Origin: Lineus longissimus
Taxonomy: Eukaryota > Nemertea > Pilidiophora > Heteronemertea > Lineidae
DNA: 64,000 nt
Direction: 5' to 3'
Assembly: GCF_910592395.1 (NCBI RefSeq)
Contig: NC_088313.1
Span: 8,742,501 to 8,806,500 of the forward strand
Each line of letters starts with the position of its first letter. Position 1 is the first letter of the stretch. Below are positions 1 through 9,291 of this stretch, piece after piece. Below the pieces are notes generated by a model, which had not been told where the DNA came from, did not search any database, and worked only from the letters and a program-made list of their open reading frames with translations. The position numbers and the translations under genes are program-made.

Positions 1-2
1 AT

Positions 3-665
3 GCCCAAGTCCGTCAAAAAAGACATTATGACGTCCGACTGCGAGAATGTACATACTCACCTGGCGATACAGTTTATCAACTAGATGAGACTTCGAAAAT
101 TGGTGTGAGTAAGAAGCTGCGCTCACCTTGGAAGGGCCCCTTTTTGGTGGTTGAGGCCAGACCACCCATTTACCGAGTTCGTTTTCCCAAGAGAGAAGGC
201 TTCATACATCATGACAAACTCAAACCATGTGTGGATAGAGTATTGCCTGGTTGGTTGAGGAGAGCGAGACACGATTTACTTGTGAATGAAGGTAACGTGG
301 ACACAAACCCAAAGGATAAGGAGGTCGCCAATGGTGCGAAACCACCCCATAGTTTGTCTCGTGATAATATTGATTCTTATGAAGAAGAGTCTACTCCTGA
401 GACAGTGGATTGCGGGATAGATCAGGAAGACTCTCTGAATGAAATCAATAGGACTGAGGATGATGGAAACATGGAAGATACCCAATGGAAGGGGATATTG
501 TCACCACTAGTGCATGGTGGGAGTTCTACTGTACAAGTTGAGAGCAGGGATTCTTGTGAATTAGTGGGTGATGAACTTCCAAACCTGTTTCGAGAAAATG
601 AAAAATCCAGGTCGGGGCGCGTATGTGGGAGACCTCGATGGATGGACGACTATGAGATATACTAA
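3..665 (+). CDS. Gypsy integrase C-terminal region (5' partial)
   Basis: The frame is open from the first bases of the window to a stop at 663-665, so the start is off-window. Residues about 35-75 resemble the C-terminal domain of Ty3/Gypsy integrases: a basic stretch with SPWKGPF (GPY/F-like motif), then an IYRVRF strand and a VHHDKLKPC-like segment (here IHHDKLKPC). This module helps bind DNA during integration. The last 110 or so residues are acidic and low in complexity, and probably form a poorly conserved tail. No stop or frameshift is visible in the part present. The zinc-binding and catalytic core domains would lie upstream. A 471-bp gap separates it from the next ORF. Confidence 0.85.
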   Translation, partial: AQVRQKRHYDVRLRECTYSPGDTVYQLDETSKIGVSKKLRSPWKGPFLVVEARPPIYRVRFPKREGFIHHDKLKPCVDRVLPGWLRRARHDLLVNEGNVDTNPKDKEVANGAKPPHSLSRDNIDSYEEESTPETVDCGIDQEDSLNEINRTEDDGNMEDTQWKGILSPLVHGGSSTVQVESRDSCELVGDELPNLFRENEKSRSGRVCGRPRWMDDYEIY

Positions 666-868
666 GTGAAATACTGAATGGGATTTAACATGGGGAATGG
701 GAATTTTAACACTAAGTTTGTTTGTTTTTTTTTGAATATTTTTCCATGTTGTTGTTAATATAATACATACTCGAGATTGGGTATTTTCTTGTTGAATCTA
801 GGTTTTTTTATTTTTGGACTTATGGACCATTTGTTTTAGTATATAGATTTGTTCAGAGAAAGTGTCAA

Positions 869-975
869 GATAGGCTTATGCTAGTCTTCATTTCCCTCTG
901 GCCTAATTCTGCTGCCAAACTTTCTGGCAATTTTTGTTAGGTTTCTCAGGACGGTGGGATAGGTTAATGTCAGTC
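869..975 (+). repeat. Two upstream copies of an 18-bp motif (GATAGG..N..AGTC)
   Basis: Copies at 869-886 and 958-975 both begin GATAGG and end AGTC, with a T/A-rich middle. Two closely related copies flank the other side of the TatD ORF. The surrounding 666-1136 stretch has no convincing reading frame of its own. Confidence 0.6.
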
Positions 976-1104
976 CCTTGGCCTGTAGAGGCTCCTTCTG
1001 GAATTAAATTTCCTTTTATACTATGGGAATGGTCCATTGGTTCAGTTTGTACATCATAATCATGGTTATTTGGGTTTTTTTGTATTTGTTAAAGTTTCAT
1101 TGTA

Positions 1105-1136
1105 TGACTTTCACATTGTTTGTTTTTTTAATTAGG
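1105..1136 (+). promoter_or_regulatory. Probable 3' splice site before TatD ORF
   Basis: A T-rich tract ends in ATTAG at 1131-1135, one base before an ATG at 1137 that is in frame with the TatD ORF. The layout matches a polypyrimidine tract and AG acceptor. It suggests that the ORF is expressed from a spliced subgenomic RNA, as env genes are. The donor would be upstream of the window. A longer frame from an ATG at 1023 exists, but its extra residues are hydrophobic, low in complexity and T-rich in DNA, so I take them as intron. Confidence 0.5.
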
Positions 1137-2504
1137 ATGGATATTGTCAGTGAAGCTGATTTCATCCCGAACTACGAGGAAGACTCACCTCAACGCCCTC
1201 CTCCGAAGAAATCCCGGAAGAGACGGGTCTGCCAATTGTGTCAGACAGAGTTGAATGGACACCTGGACCGCCATGTTATATCGAACCATTGTCTGTGGAG
1301 TTTAGGCTTTGCTACTGCCTGTTTCGCTTGCCAGGAACAGGTGGGTACTAGAGGACTGCTACAGATTCGGCATCCGACCTGCCTCCGTAAAACAGAAGAT
1401 GATTTTGCAATGTGGATGGATGTTGTCCGGTCAGGTGTGAAGTTTTTCGTTGAAGCTTTAGAATTGGAATGCGAGAAGAACCTTCTTGACTATATATTGA
1501 GCCGGAGACTTTACCCTGCCTCAGCTCCTATGAGTATCAACGATAAGGAACTATTAAACTGGAAGACCTTAGCCAGCCAGTCTGATGGGGGTGGATCCAA
1601 CTTTTCATTTTCTCCACCATCTTGCGTGTGTGCAACCACGAATTGGCGATCCGTCCTGGAACTTTTAGCTCTACTGTCTCAAGAAAAACAGGAAGATTTC
1701 AAGAAGTTAAGGCCAGGAGTTTTGGTCAACACTACCCTAGCTATTAATCATTTTATAGACTCCCATTTCCACCTTGATCTTATGACGATGTATGGTTTTT
1801 TCTTGAAGTCTGGGGTGGCCAACTATGTTTTTCCGGACCATTGGAGGTTATTGTACAACCAGATGAATTCCCATCCCGATTTGTACTTTTCTGTAGGAGT
1901 TCATCCCCATTTTGCTTCGGCTAATTTCCCTTCATTTCTTGAATTTTTAAGTCATCCTAAATGTGTGGCAATAGGTGAAATCGGTATAGATCTTTCTGGT
2001 CAGTGTACTTGTCAACCGAGGTGTATCCACCTGGAGTGTATCCAAGAACGTGAGTCGACTTATTTACGCAAGGTGCTTCCATTAGCTGCAACATTTGACA
2101 AGACCCTAATATTCCATTGCAAAGGAAAAGATGATATCTCTGCTGCAAACATTGTTGTTTCTCTCTTGAAGGAATTGGGACTGACCGAAAACCGGATCCA
2201 CTTTCATTGTTTTGTAGGAACTGTTGCTGACTTAAACACTTGGATTCATGCATGCCCATTTGCTTACTTTGGGATATCATCCTTACTCCTAAGTAGACCT
2301 GAGTTACAAGAAACTGTTTGCCAGATACCCCTAGATAGACTTGTCCTGGAATCGGACTCTCCGTATTTGCCTAAATATAAAAACACACCCAGCCGTAGTT
2401 TTCACCAAATCATTCCGAAGATGGCTTCACTGTTAAAAATTCCCCCATCTGTTTTGTTATATACTGTTGAGAGTAAATTTAAAGATTTGTATAATATTTC
2501 TTAG
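1137..2504 (+). CDS. Zinc-finger/TatD-family metal-dependent nuclease ORF
   Basis: A 455-residue product with no visible lesion. Residues about 30-80 hold Cys/His clusters (CQLC..H..H, then CFAC..H..C), possibly two zinc knuckles. Residues about 205-455 carry the TatD/amidohydrolase set in order: DSHFHLD (HxH metal ligands), GVHPHF, GEIGID (Glu ligand), FHCKG (His), HFHCF (His) and LESDSPYL (Asp ligand). TatD enzymes are 3'-5' exonucleases or AP endonucleases of the TIM-barrel type. A full ligand set predicts an active enzyme. It follows the integrase on the same strand and precedes the polypurine tract, so it is probably a retrotransposon-borne gene related to animal TATDN2-like proteins. 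Whether it processes element DNA or RNA is unknown. Confidence 0.88.
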   Translation: MDIVSEADFIPNYEEDSPQRPPPKKSRKRRVCQLCQTELNGHLDRHVISNHCLWSLGFATACFACQEQVGTRGLLQIRHPTCLRKTEDDFAMWMDVVRSGVKFFVEALELECEKNLLDYILSRRLYPASAPMSINDKELLNWKTLASQSDGGGSNFSFSPPSCVCATTNWRSVLELLALLSQEKQEDFKKLRPGVLVNTTLAINHFIDSHFHLDLMTMYGFFLKSGVANYVFPDHWRLLYNQMNSHPDLYFSVGVHPHFASANFPSFLEFLSHPKCVAIGEIGIDLSGQCTCQPRCIHLECIQERESTYLRKVLPLAATFDKTLIFHCKGKDDISAANIVVSLLKELGLTENRIHFHCFVGTVADLNTWIHACPFAYFGISSLLLSRPELQETVCQIPLDRLVLESDSPYLPKYKNTPSRSFHQIIPKMASLLKIPPSVLLYTVESKFKDLYNIS

Positions 2505-2929
2505 GCTGGATTGCCGCTGAATTTTGGATATTGAATATGAGGTTTCTCACTTTCCTAATTAGGATTTATTTATTTATTTTGTAGAATCCTCATTACTTGG
2601 TAACCAAATCTCTATTTGTATGACAGACGTTGTCAAAAGAAAGGTGTGGTGAATCTTAATCTTAATATTGTTGTATAATGATCTGAATTGGAAAGAAGAA
2701 AGGTGGGGTGAATATTATAAAACTGACTATGACTGTGTTTATATTGAAGTGAAGTTTCGGATGGGATGGGATGATAGTATGTTTTTGTGACACACCTTAT
2801 ATTGTATAATATTGTATATCTATTTTAAAACGTTCCACCATTCTTGTAAAACCAGACTTGAAGATGGCCCCTTTTTGTATCTAGATGGCTGTGTGAAAAT
2901 TACAAGCTTCAGTGGACAAAGTTATTCTG

Positions 2930-3036
2930 GATAGGCCAATGCTAGTCCAATTACCAGCTCCGACTTTAGCTTGCCCCTTTTTTAAATATGTAAAGCCAGT
3001 GCTATTATTGTAATCCTGGATAGGCCCTTGCTAGTC
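2930..3036 (+). repeat. Two downstream copies of the 18-bp motif
   Basis: Copies at 2930-2947 and 3019-3036 share GATAGGCC and TGCTAGTCCAATTACC. They are nearer to each other than to the upstream pair. Together with 869-886 and 958-975 they bracket the TatD ORF, two copies on each side and about 89 bp apart within each pair. Nothing else is recognisable in the 3' untranslated stretch 2505-3166. Confidence 0.65.
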
Positions 3037-3166
3037 CAATTACCTGTTCTGACCTGGCTTCCCCTTTGCTTTCCTGAGATAACACTTTTGTTATTTTCTA
3101 CTCTAAAATCGACCATCCTTATTTCTGGTTCTGGTTTTGATGTTGCCTTCCTCAGCAAAAACATAT

Positions 3167-3178
3167 AAAAGGAAGGAA
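3167..3178 (+). promoter_or_regulatory. Polypurine tract
   Basis: AAAAGGAAGGAA lies directly before TGTAGGAGTGG. This is the expected primer site for plus-strand DNA synthesis at the 3' LTR boundary. Confidence 0.7.
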
Positions 3179-3590
3179 TGTAGGAGTGGCACCTTTCTGG
3201 TGCCCCTTTAAGGGTTCTCCTCTTATGAGCCCCATTGAGTTAGTTATAGTAATTACATAACCTAGGCCTTGCAGTTACATAATTTGGGCTGGAAACTTGG
3301 TTCACTCTCCAGGCATGTAATATATTAGTTTACACTCAACACGGCTGCCTGTATGACACACATACTTTACAATACTAGCTAGATTTCCTACTCTGTGCCC
3401 AGCTGATTCTGATATAAGAGAGATACACTAAAACGGATAGGAGACAACTCCACCAAGAAAAGACCAAGACCTAAGGAAGAAGACTCGAAGAAGTGGTTCA
3501 CAAGTTAAGTTAGGACCGCTAGTACAAAAGTTTATCTTCAACGACAAAACAACGCACTTATTTTTATTGTTGTAAGCAACGTGTTTTACA
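3179..3590 (+). repeat. Probable 3' LTR of the Gypsy element
   Basis: The segment begins TGTAGG just after the polypurine tract and can be closed at TTTTACA (3584-3590), giving TGTA...TACA ends and a length of 412 bp. A TATA-like GATATAAGAG lies near 3410. The end is a guess because the 5' LTR is not in the window. Confidence 0.5.
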
Positions 3591-4494
3591 TGAAAATGGA
3601 AATGAACCTGATGAATTTGTTTATAAATTTTAAAAGCGAATAGGGCATAGGGCTATTTTGGAATCTGATAGTGATGACATAACAACACATGTGCATTTTC
3701 CCGATAGTCGCTTATATCAACAAAAACCTGAAGTTGTCGATGTCGATTTTACTTTTCCCAAGACGGTGGCGCCGTCTGTTGACTTCGCATCGTTATCTTT
3801 GACGTGGTGTATGATCCAGATAGTTATTGCGGTCATGTCTTATATGTGCTGTGTATGGCTCATGAAAACAACTGTCTATCCCAGAGAGGTTGCGGTCTAG
3901 TTTTATCTGTGCTGTATCAAACAAAAACAAAACATGCATTCCAGATGTCTTTGATGTGGCACACATAGGAGTATCAATCTACGTGTCCTTGATATGCTAC
4001 ACAAGTGTCTTTGCTTTGGTTTGTCTTTATTTGCGGTAATAACCGCCCATACCACTAGATATGTTGCCATACAGCAATGATCGATCAGGTACAGCATTCG
4101 GCCTGTTAGAACACAGCGGACACTGATTGGTCTGTTTGCTGTACACCTCCCTTTGAAATGCTTGCCTGAACGGCCGAAAGTATTGAGTGTTGACGTGATC
4201 ATCAAGTTTCAGGACGTCTTCAGTTGATTCTTCCTGGGACTTGAGCCAATTGACTGGCTTTAGGTCTTCACGGCCTTGAAGACTAGAAGGCGGATCCTGC
4301 TGCACAAACACAACATTGGTAGCTACACCAACTGGTGTTGCCCACTTTCCCGAACCCGAACTGTCTTTCCAGTGCGCTGAGTATTGTCTGCAAAAACATC
4401 AACGTCGCCATCGAAACAGTGGTTGGGTTGTGAAGAAGATGACTTGAGGAAAGTTTTCAAAGTGGTAACACTTGCACTGGCCGATGAAGCGCCA
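3591..4494. other. Unrecognised stretch with short coding-like fragments
   Basis: A plus-strand frame at 3658-3900 opens with an acidic run (ESDSDD), and minus-strand frames at 4027-4311 and 3903-4205 contain CPLC. None matches a family I recognise and none has a convincing start. The minus-strand pieces may be downstream parts of the fragment at 4495-5133, separated by introns or frameshifts. Confidence 0.2.
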
Positions 4495-5133
4495 TCAAGT
4501 GCATTTGCAGCTTTGCTGCCTGTCAGAGATAGGAGAACGGGCCAATGAACAATTTATTCCTAGCTTTATAAAACTGTTCGATACCAATACATAGTGGCAG
4601 CAACCTTTTGGTTCTGTGTTACTCCTTTTGGTACTTGTCAACATCATTGATAGGGTGGTTAATGCTTTGGGTCTTTCAGAGAGAAACGCAGCGCAGTCTG
4701 TTTCCGCCAAGTGTGGTAAGTCCTTCGTACGGGCGTGGCTCTCCTTTGAGTTCTTGAAGATAGAAAGTGACAACGACTTCCCTATAGCTCCACAGAGGTC
4801 CTCGTATACAGCAGAACTGTACTGACCAAAGTCAATCAAATTAATAACCCGACGAAAGGAGACTTCATCTTCGGATAAACTTTCATCATGGTCGTCCACT
4901 TCCTGCTTGTCATGAGAAGCCTCAATTTCTATAGGTTCACTAACCATGCTAAACTTGTCATCTTGGAATGAAGCTGTCAGAGGCTCAACTGATGATGATT
5001 TTGCAGCCAGTTTATCACTTGCATACTCATGACACAAGCTGCAAAAGTATTTACTTCGTTTGCTCATGTAGTTATTCTCCACAAGCCAGGTCAAAGAACT
5101 ACGCCTGTAGTCTCTGGAACTTGTACAGTACAA
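4495..5133 (-). pseudogene. Uncharacterised protein fragment with a Cys pair and acidic segment
   Basis: A 212-residue minus-strand frame. It has a basic segment then FCSLCHEYASDKL (a Cys-x2-Cys pair), an acidic Asp/Glu/Ser-rich stretch around residues 70-90, and a helical C-terminal half with FLSERPKAL. The arrangement is faintly reminiscent of DUF6589-type proteins, which are multicopy in invertebrate genomes. I cannot confirm that and treat the family as unknown. The flanks are transposons on both sides, and the frame is not clearly complete at either end, so this is more likely a repeat-borne remnant than a working host gene. Confidence 0.35.
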
Positions 5134-5209
5134 GCGTCATGGCTTATGTTCTGTATGTTTTGAAAAAAACAGATGGCGCTCGGTTCAACAAAACACCTCG
5201 GAGCGTACT

Positions 5210-5233
5210 TACATACATACATACATACATATA
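5210..5233. repeat. (ACAT)n microsatellite, 3' tail of the CR1-like element
   Basis: Six or so ACAT units run into ATATATTA. In the orientation of the retrotransposon this is a (TATG)n tail directly after its 3' untranslated region. Confidence 0.8.
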
Positions 5234-5444
5234 TTACTGCAAATAGGCTTTTTAGCCTGTAGCAGGTTTTTTCTTCTTAACTTTTTCTGCTGATTGCGGG
5301 AGTGCGGTGGGGTGGAAGCGAGGGTTTAGGATTGGTTTTGGGTCCAGGCTAAATGACTCAGATTTGTAGTGGGCATCTATCTGGTTTTTAAATATATTTA
5401 GAGACTCTGCGTTAACAATATGGTTTGGTAGGCTGTTCCATGGG

Positions 5445-7150
5445 TCAATGACTTGGTTTGAGAAAAAAATACTTTCGTGTATCCATCCTGGCTCTAGGTT
5501 TGTTGAGTTTAAAAGAATGCCCTCTGGTCAGGTGTTTATCATCAGCTGGTCTGAGTAGTTTTTCTCCTTCAATATTATAAAATCCATGTGAGATTTTATA
5601 CGCCTCTATCAAATCTCCTCGTAACCTTCTATATGCAAGACTAGGTAAACCTACGAGCTTTAATCTCTCTTCGTAGCTTTTGTCCCTCATACCTGGAATC
5701 ATCTTTGTAGCACGTCTTTGTACATTTTCCAGCACTGTTACGTCTTTCTTCAAATGGGGCGACCAAATCACGTTTGCATATTCTAGGTGAGGTCTCACCA
5801 GGCTTTTAAATAGGATGGCAAACATCTTCGAATCCAGGTATTCGAAAGATCTCCTGATCATGGCTACCACTTTGGTGGCTGTATTTGCTACAGTTTCTAC
5901 ATGCTTGCTGAAGCTAAGTCTGTTATCGAAGGTGACTCCTAAATCTTTTTCAATGTCAGTTTCTTTAATTTCATTTCTTATACCATTTTTTGTCAGGAAG
6001 TATACTTTATGATTGTTATTTCGCCCATAATGCATTCGTTTGCATTTATCAGTGTTGAAACCTAATTGCCATTTAAGTGACCAGTAATCTAGGCTGATCA
6101 AATCCCTTTGCAATCCTATACTATCTGCAGGGCTTCGAATCCTTGCAATAATCTTGGCATCATCTGCAAACATTTCAGAAAAGTTCTCAACACACTCCGG
6201 TAAGTCATTTACATAGTAGACAAACAATGTTGGGCCCAGAACACTGCCTTGGGGGACTCCACTCCTAACTGATGTCCATGCCGATGCAGATCCATTTACC
6301 ATGACTCTTTGCTTTCTGTCAGTAATGAAGTCACAGACCCAATCATAAATCTTGCCTTTTATTCCATAATTTCTCAGCTTGACTTTCAATCGCTCATGGG
6401 GTACTGAATCGAAAGCCTTTGAAAAATCTAGGTAGATTACGTCTACAGGATGTCCTTTGTCAAGGATTTCGGTTATTCTATCCATTGATTCAAGTAACTG
6501 TGTAATGCAAGATCTTCCCTTTTGAAAGCCATGTTGAGATTTGGATACAGCAGCTCTTAGATGGTCGTTTAACCTGGTCCTTACAAAATCCTCCATGATT
6601 TTGCATATTATTGATGTTAGGCTTATCGGCCTATAATTTCCGCAGTCAGACTTACTTCCTTTTTTATGTAGGGCTGTGATCTGTGCCTTCTTCCAATCGG
6701 ACGGCAGTTTTCCTTCATTCAATGACTTATTGAAAAGTAAACTTAGCGGTATTGCAGTTCCTTACTAAGTTCCTTTAGAACCCTCGGATGGATGCCAACT
6801 GGTCCAGGTGATTTAGATACCTTGAGTTCTTCAAGCTTTTTCCGTACCTCTGCTGGAGTTATGAAAAGTTCTAGATTTATATCATTAGGGTCCATGGGCT
6901 CTAGATCAGGGGGCGGTATATTGCTTATATCCTCAATGGTGAAAACACTGGTGAAGAAATCATTTAAAACCTCTGCCTTTTCATGATCATTTTCAGTTTG
7001 GTTTCCATCTCTGTTCGTCAGATTTGGTATTCCGCACTTTGTCTTCATTTTTGATCTGGCATATTGATAGAAAGCTTTTGGGTTTCTTTTAGCATTTTCT
7101 GCAATTTCCCTTTCATGATTCTTTTTTGCCTTTCTGACCTCCCACTTCAC
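5445..7150 (-). pseudogene. CR1-like reverse transcriptase (frameshifted)
   Basis: Two adjoining minus-strand frames (7150-6743 and 6722-5445) form one RT. The first carries the linker and the start of the fingers region (KSPGPVGIHPRVLKEL). The second carries WKKAQITALHKKG, NYRPISLTS, YLDFSKAFDSVPH, GVPQGSVLGP and FADDAK, then a thumb and C-terminal part. The catalytic Asp pair of the FADD box is kept. The residue after it is Ala where Thr is usual. A frameshift lies between 6722 and 6743 and a stop separates this from the endonuclease frame near 7151-7163, so it is inactive as it stands. Confidence 0.88.
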
Positions 7151-7162
7151 CTGGTTCCTTAG

Positions 7163-7999
7163 CTAAGCATACATATCATAGTCTTTACCTTCCTTAGTTT
7201 CTAGATACCTCTTATAGGCTTCCCTTTTCTTTTTAACCTTAGCTAGGGCTTTAGGGTTTAACCACAATGGTTTTCGTCTGGCTGTTGGGTTGTGTCGTCT
7301 TAGTGGCACATACTTCTTTGTCGTCTCCAGTATTTTGTCTTTTATGAAGGTCCAAGTATCTTTAGTGTCCAGGTTACTGATATGTTTATCCCATTCTATG
7401 TCCGCATGCTCTCTACTCATACTGTCAAAGTCTGCCTTGGTGAAAGCAGATTTCATATACTCTGAGTGGTCCCCTGGGACATAACATCTGTATAAAAAGT
7501 TAATGCAAGAATGGTGGCTTTTTCCTAATGGTGGAAGCATATGGATTTCATTTATCATGTCCTGTTCGTTTGTGAAGACTAAGTCCAATACATTTGGTCG
7601 GTTTTCACCTCTATGATGAGTAGGTTTCGTTACATGCTGAAACCAGAAACAGTCTCTAATGGTTTCTAGGAAGCGGCTTGCTGGATGGTTTGGGCTTGCA
7701 TTTGACATTATATTTGTCCAGTCGATCTCAGGATGGTTTGTATCTCCCATTACTAGATAATGACTATATTTACGATTGCTAGCTGAGCGAAGCGCATTTC
7801 TCTGTTTTTCATTAGCTAATTCTGTAGAACTTGGAGATCTGTATAGACATCCGACTAGTAAGGTGTCATTATCACGCAATTTTATCTCAAGCCATACACT
7901 CTCATCAAATTTCTCCTCTAGATTAACTTCCACCGTTGAGATGACTTGTAAAGTATTCGTAAATTTGTGATCGTAATGAACTCCTACAACACTAAAATG
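7163..7999 (-). pseudogene. CR1-like APE-type endonuclease, C-terminal fragment
   Basis: The frame is open upstream of 7933 to about 7999 but has no start, so the N-terminal catalytic residues are lost. The recognisable parts are CLYRSPSS, GDTNHPEIDW (the GDFN box, with the catalytic Asn), DLVFTNE and LGKSHHSCINF. In the last motif, active CR1-type endonucleases have SDH. Here it is SHH, a probable inactivating Asp-to-His change. The rest is the basic linker between endonuclease and RT. A stop near 7160 cuts the ORF. Confidence 0.8.
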
Positions 8000-8094
8000 A
8001 TGCTAAATGAATTATAAGCACTTCAAGAACCTATACCGCTACCACAAACTAAATGCTAGATAGTTATACACTACTTTAGCGCCGATTTTCATTC

Positions 8095-9291
8095 GTGACT
8101 CCAACTTTCTCGTTCTCGTGCTTCCAGCACCCAGCATTGTACCTGCACTGTGCACTGTGTAATACACTACGTACATTTTGTACGAAACCCAACACAAAGA
8201 CTAATGCTGGTCAGTTAAAAGCGAATCCAGAGAACTTGTTCTATGATTATTCGTGGCAACGTGCTGAGCATGATGATGAGAATAACGAGTCGAAAGAGGA
8301 AGTCGAAGGAGGTGCTTATTTCCCATGCAATGCCAATTTTTTTAGTGATCGCCTGATTTCGTGGAAGGATGCTACACTAGCGTACTTCAAAGGGAGTGAA
8401 CCTTCCAACACAATGAAGGTAACGGAATCGAAAATTGCTGGTGGTTTTGCGATTCGCATTCTCGTGAATCTGTCGGACGCTGATGATGACGTCGATAATA
8501 ATAAACTGTATGCAATTCTGAACTTTTATCAGAAGAACTCTTTTGTGATGATTCAAGGTGGCGGGTTCATGGATTGGTGCAGTCGGCACTTTTCCCGCAT
8601 CAAGGAGGCTCTCGTTCCCTCCAACCTGTTAAACCAAGTTGCTGATGATAAAAACTCTGTACCTGAAACGCCTTGCGAGAACGACATGATTATCGAGGAC
8701 AAGCCTCTCACAGACGCAGTCACAGCCTCTCAAGAACTTTTTTCTGATAACTCTGATACCGAGGAATTACTTCATGACATAGTTGCTGCACATCCTAGTG
8801 ACAATGACGCAGGGCCGCTTTCCCCCGCCCCTCTGTTGCCAGCTCCTACATCCAAGTCTCAGTCTTCATGTAACTGTGATAGTATCATGGATAGATTTCA
8901 CTCCGGTTTTCAAGCCCTTGAGAACAATCTAACATCGCTTTCGAAGATTGTGTGTGGGATTCAGAAAGGCCAGTCATCCTTTGTTACCATGGACGTTGCG
9001 GCTATCGATATGAGGTTTGCGTCATTTGAAAAGTCATCATCGAAACTTTCATCTGACATTTCATCTCTGCGAAAGACAGTGGAATCCAATAACTCCACCA
9101 GTACAAAACGTCTTGATGCACTGAGCACTCGTATCGACAATACCGACTCAAGGTTGCTTGGTTTCGCTGCTAGTACTGCCGACATAAGGAACAGTGTGAA
9201 GGCTGCAGATGACAGGTTCATCGCTGCTCTTGAAACGATCAAGACAATCCAAGTGCAGTTAGGTGATCTGTCAAAGGACTACACTAACTTA
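8095..9291 (+). pseudogene. Non-LTR ORF1, N-terminal half
   Basis: The frame opens after a stop at 8077-8079 and begins on GTG, so the true start is unclear. Residues about 100-170 contain a conserved ORF1 block (LYAILNFYQKNSFVMIQG...W...HFSRIKEALV). This is followed by an acidic and Pro/Ser-rich linker, then about 150 residues rich in Ser, Asp and Leu with heptad-like spacing, probably a coiled coil for trimer formation. The frame then runs into the inserted element at 9292. The protein would be an RNA-binding chaperone of the retrotransposon RNP. The second half lies at 10339-11049. Confidence 0.7.

Larger units (their letters stand above)
1..3590 (+). mobile_element. Gypsy-type LTR retrotransposon, 3' part, with extra TatD ORF
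   Basis: The segment contains, in order, the C-terminal end of a Ty3/Gypsy integrase (3-665), a gap with two copies of an 18-bp motif, a zinc-finger/TatD ORF (1137-2504), two more copies of the motif, a polypurine tract (3167-3178) and a probable LTR opening with TGTA (3179). All lie on the plus strand. The 5' LTR, gag, protease, RT and most of the integrase are outside the window. That the TatD ORF belongs to the element follows from its position between integrase and polypurine tract, the place an env-like ORF occupies. The LTR cannot be confirmed because its partner is off-window. Confidence 0.75.
5204..7999 (-). mobile_element. CR1-like non-LTR retrotransposon, 5'-truncated
   Basis: On the minus strand an endonuclease fragment is followed by a reverse transcriptase and a short 3' end that closes in a tetranucleotide repeat at 5210-5233, the usual 3' terminus of CR1/L2-like elements. 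The 5' part of the endonuclease and all of ORF1 are missing, which is typical of incomplete reverse transcription. The right edge, near 7999, is placed where the endonuclease frame ends. Confidence 0.85.

Noticed and set aside
1023-1136. Signal peptide or membrane anchor at the start of the TatD protein
   Set aside because: The hydrophobic residues come from T-rich DNA just before a good splice acceptor, so it is more likely intron sequence.
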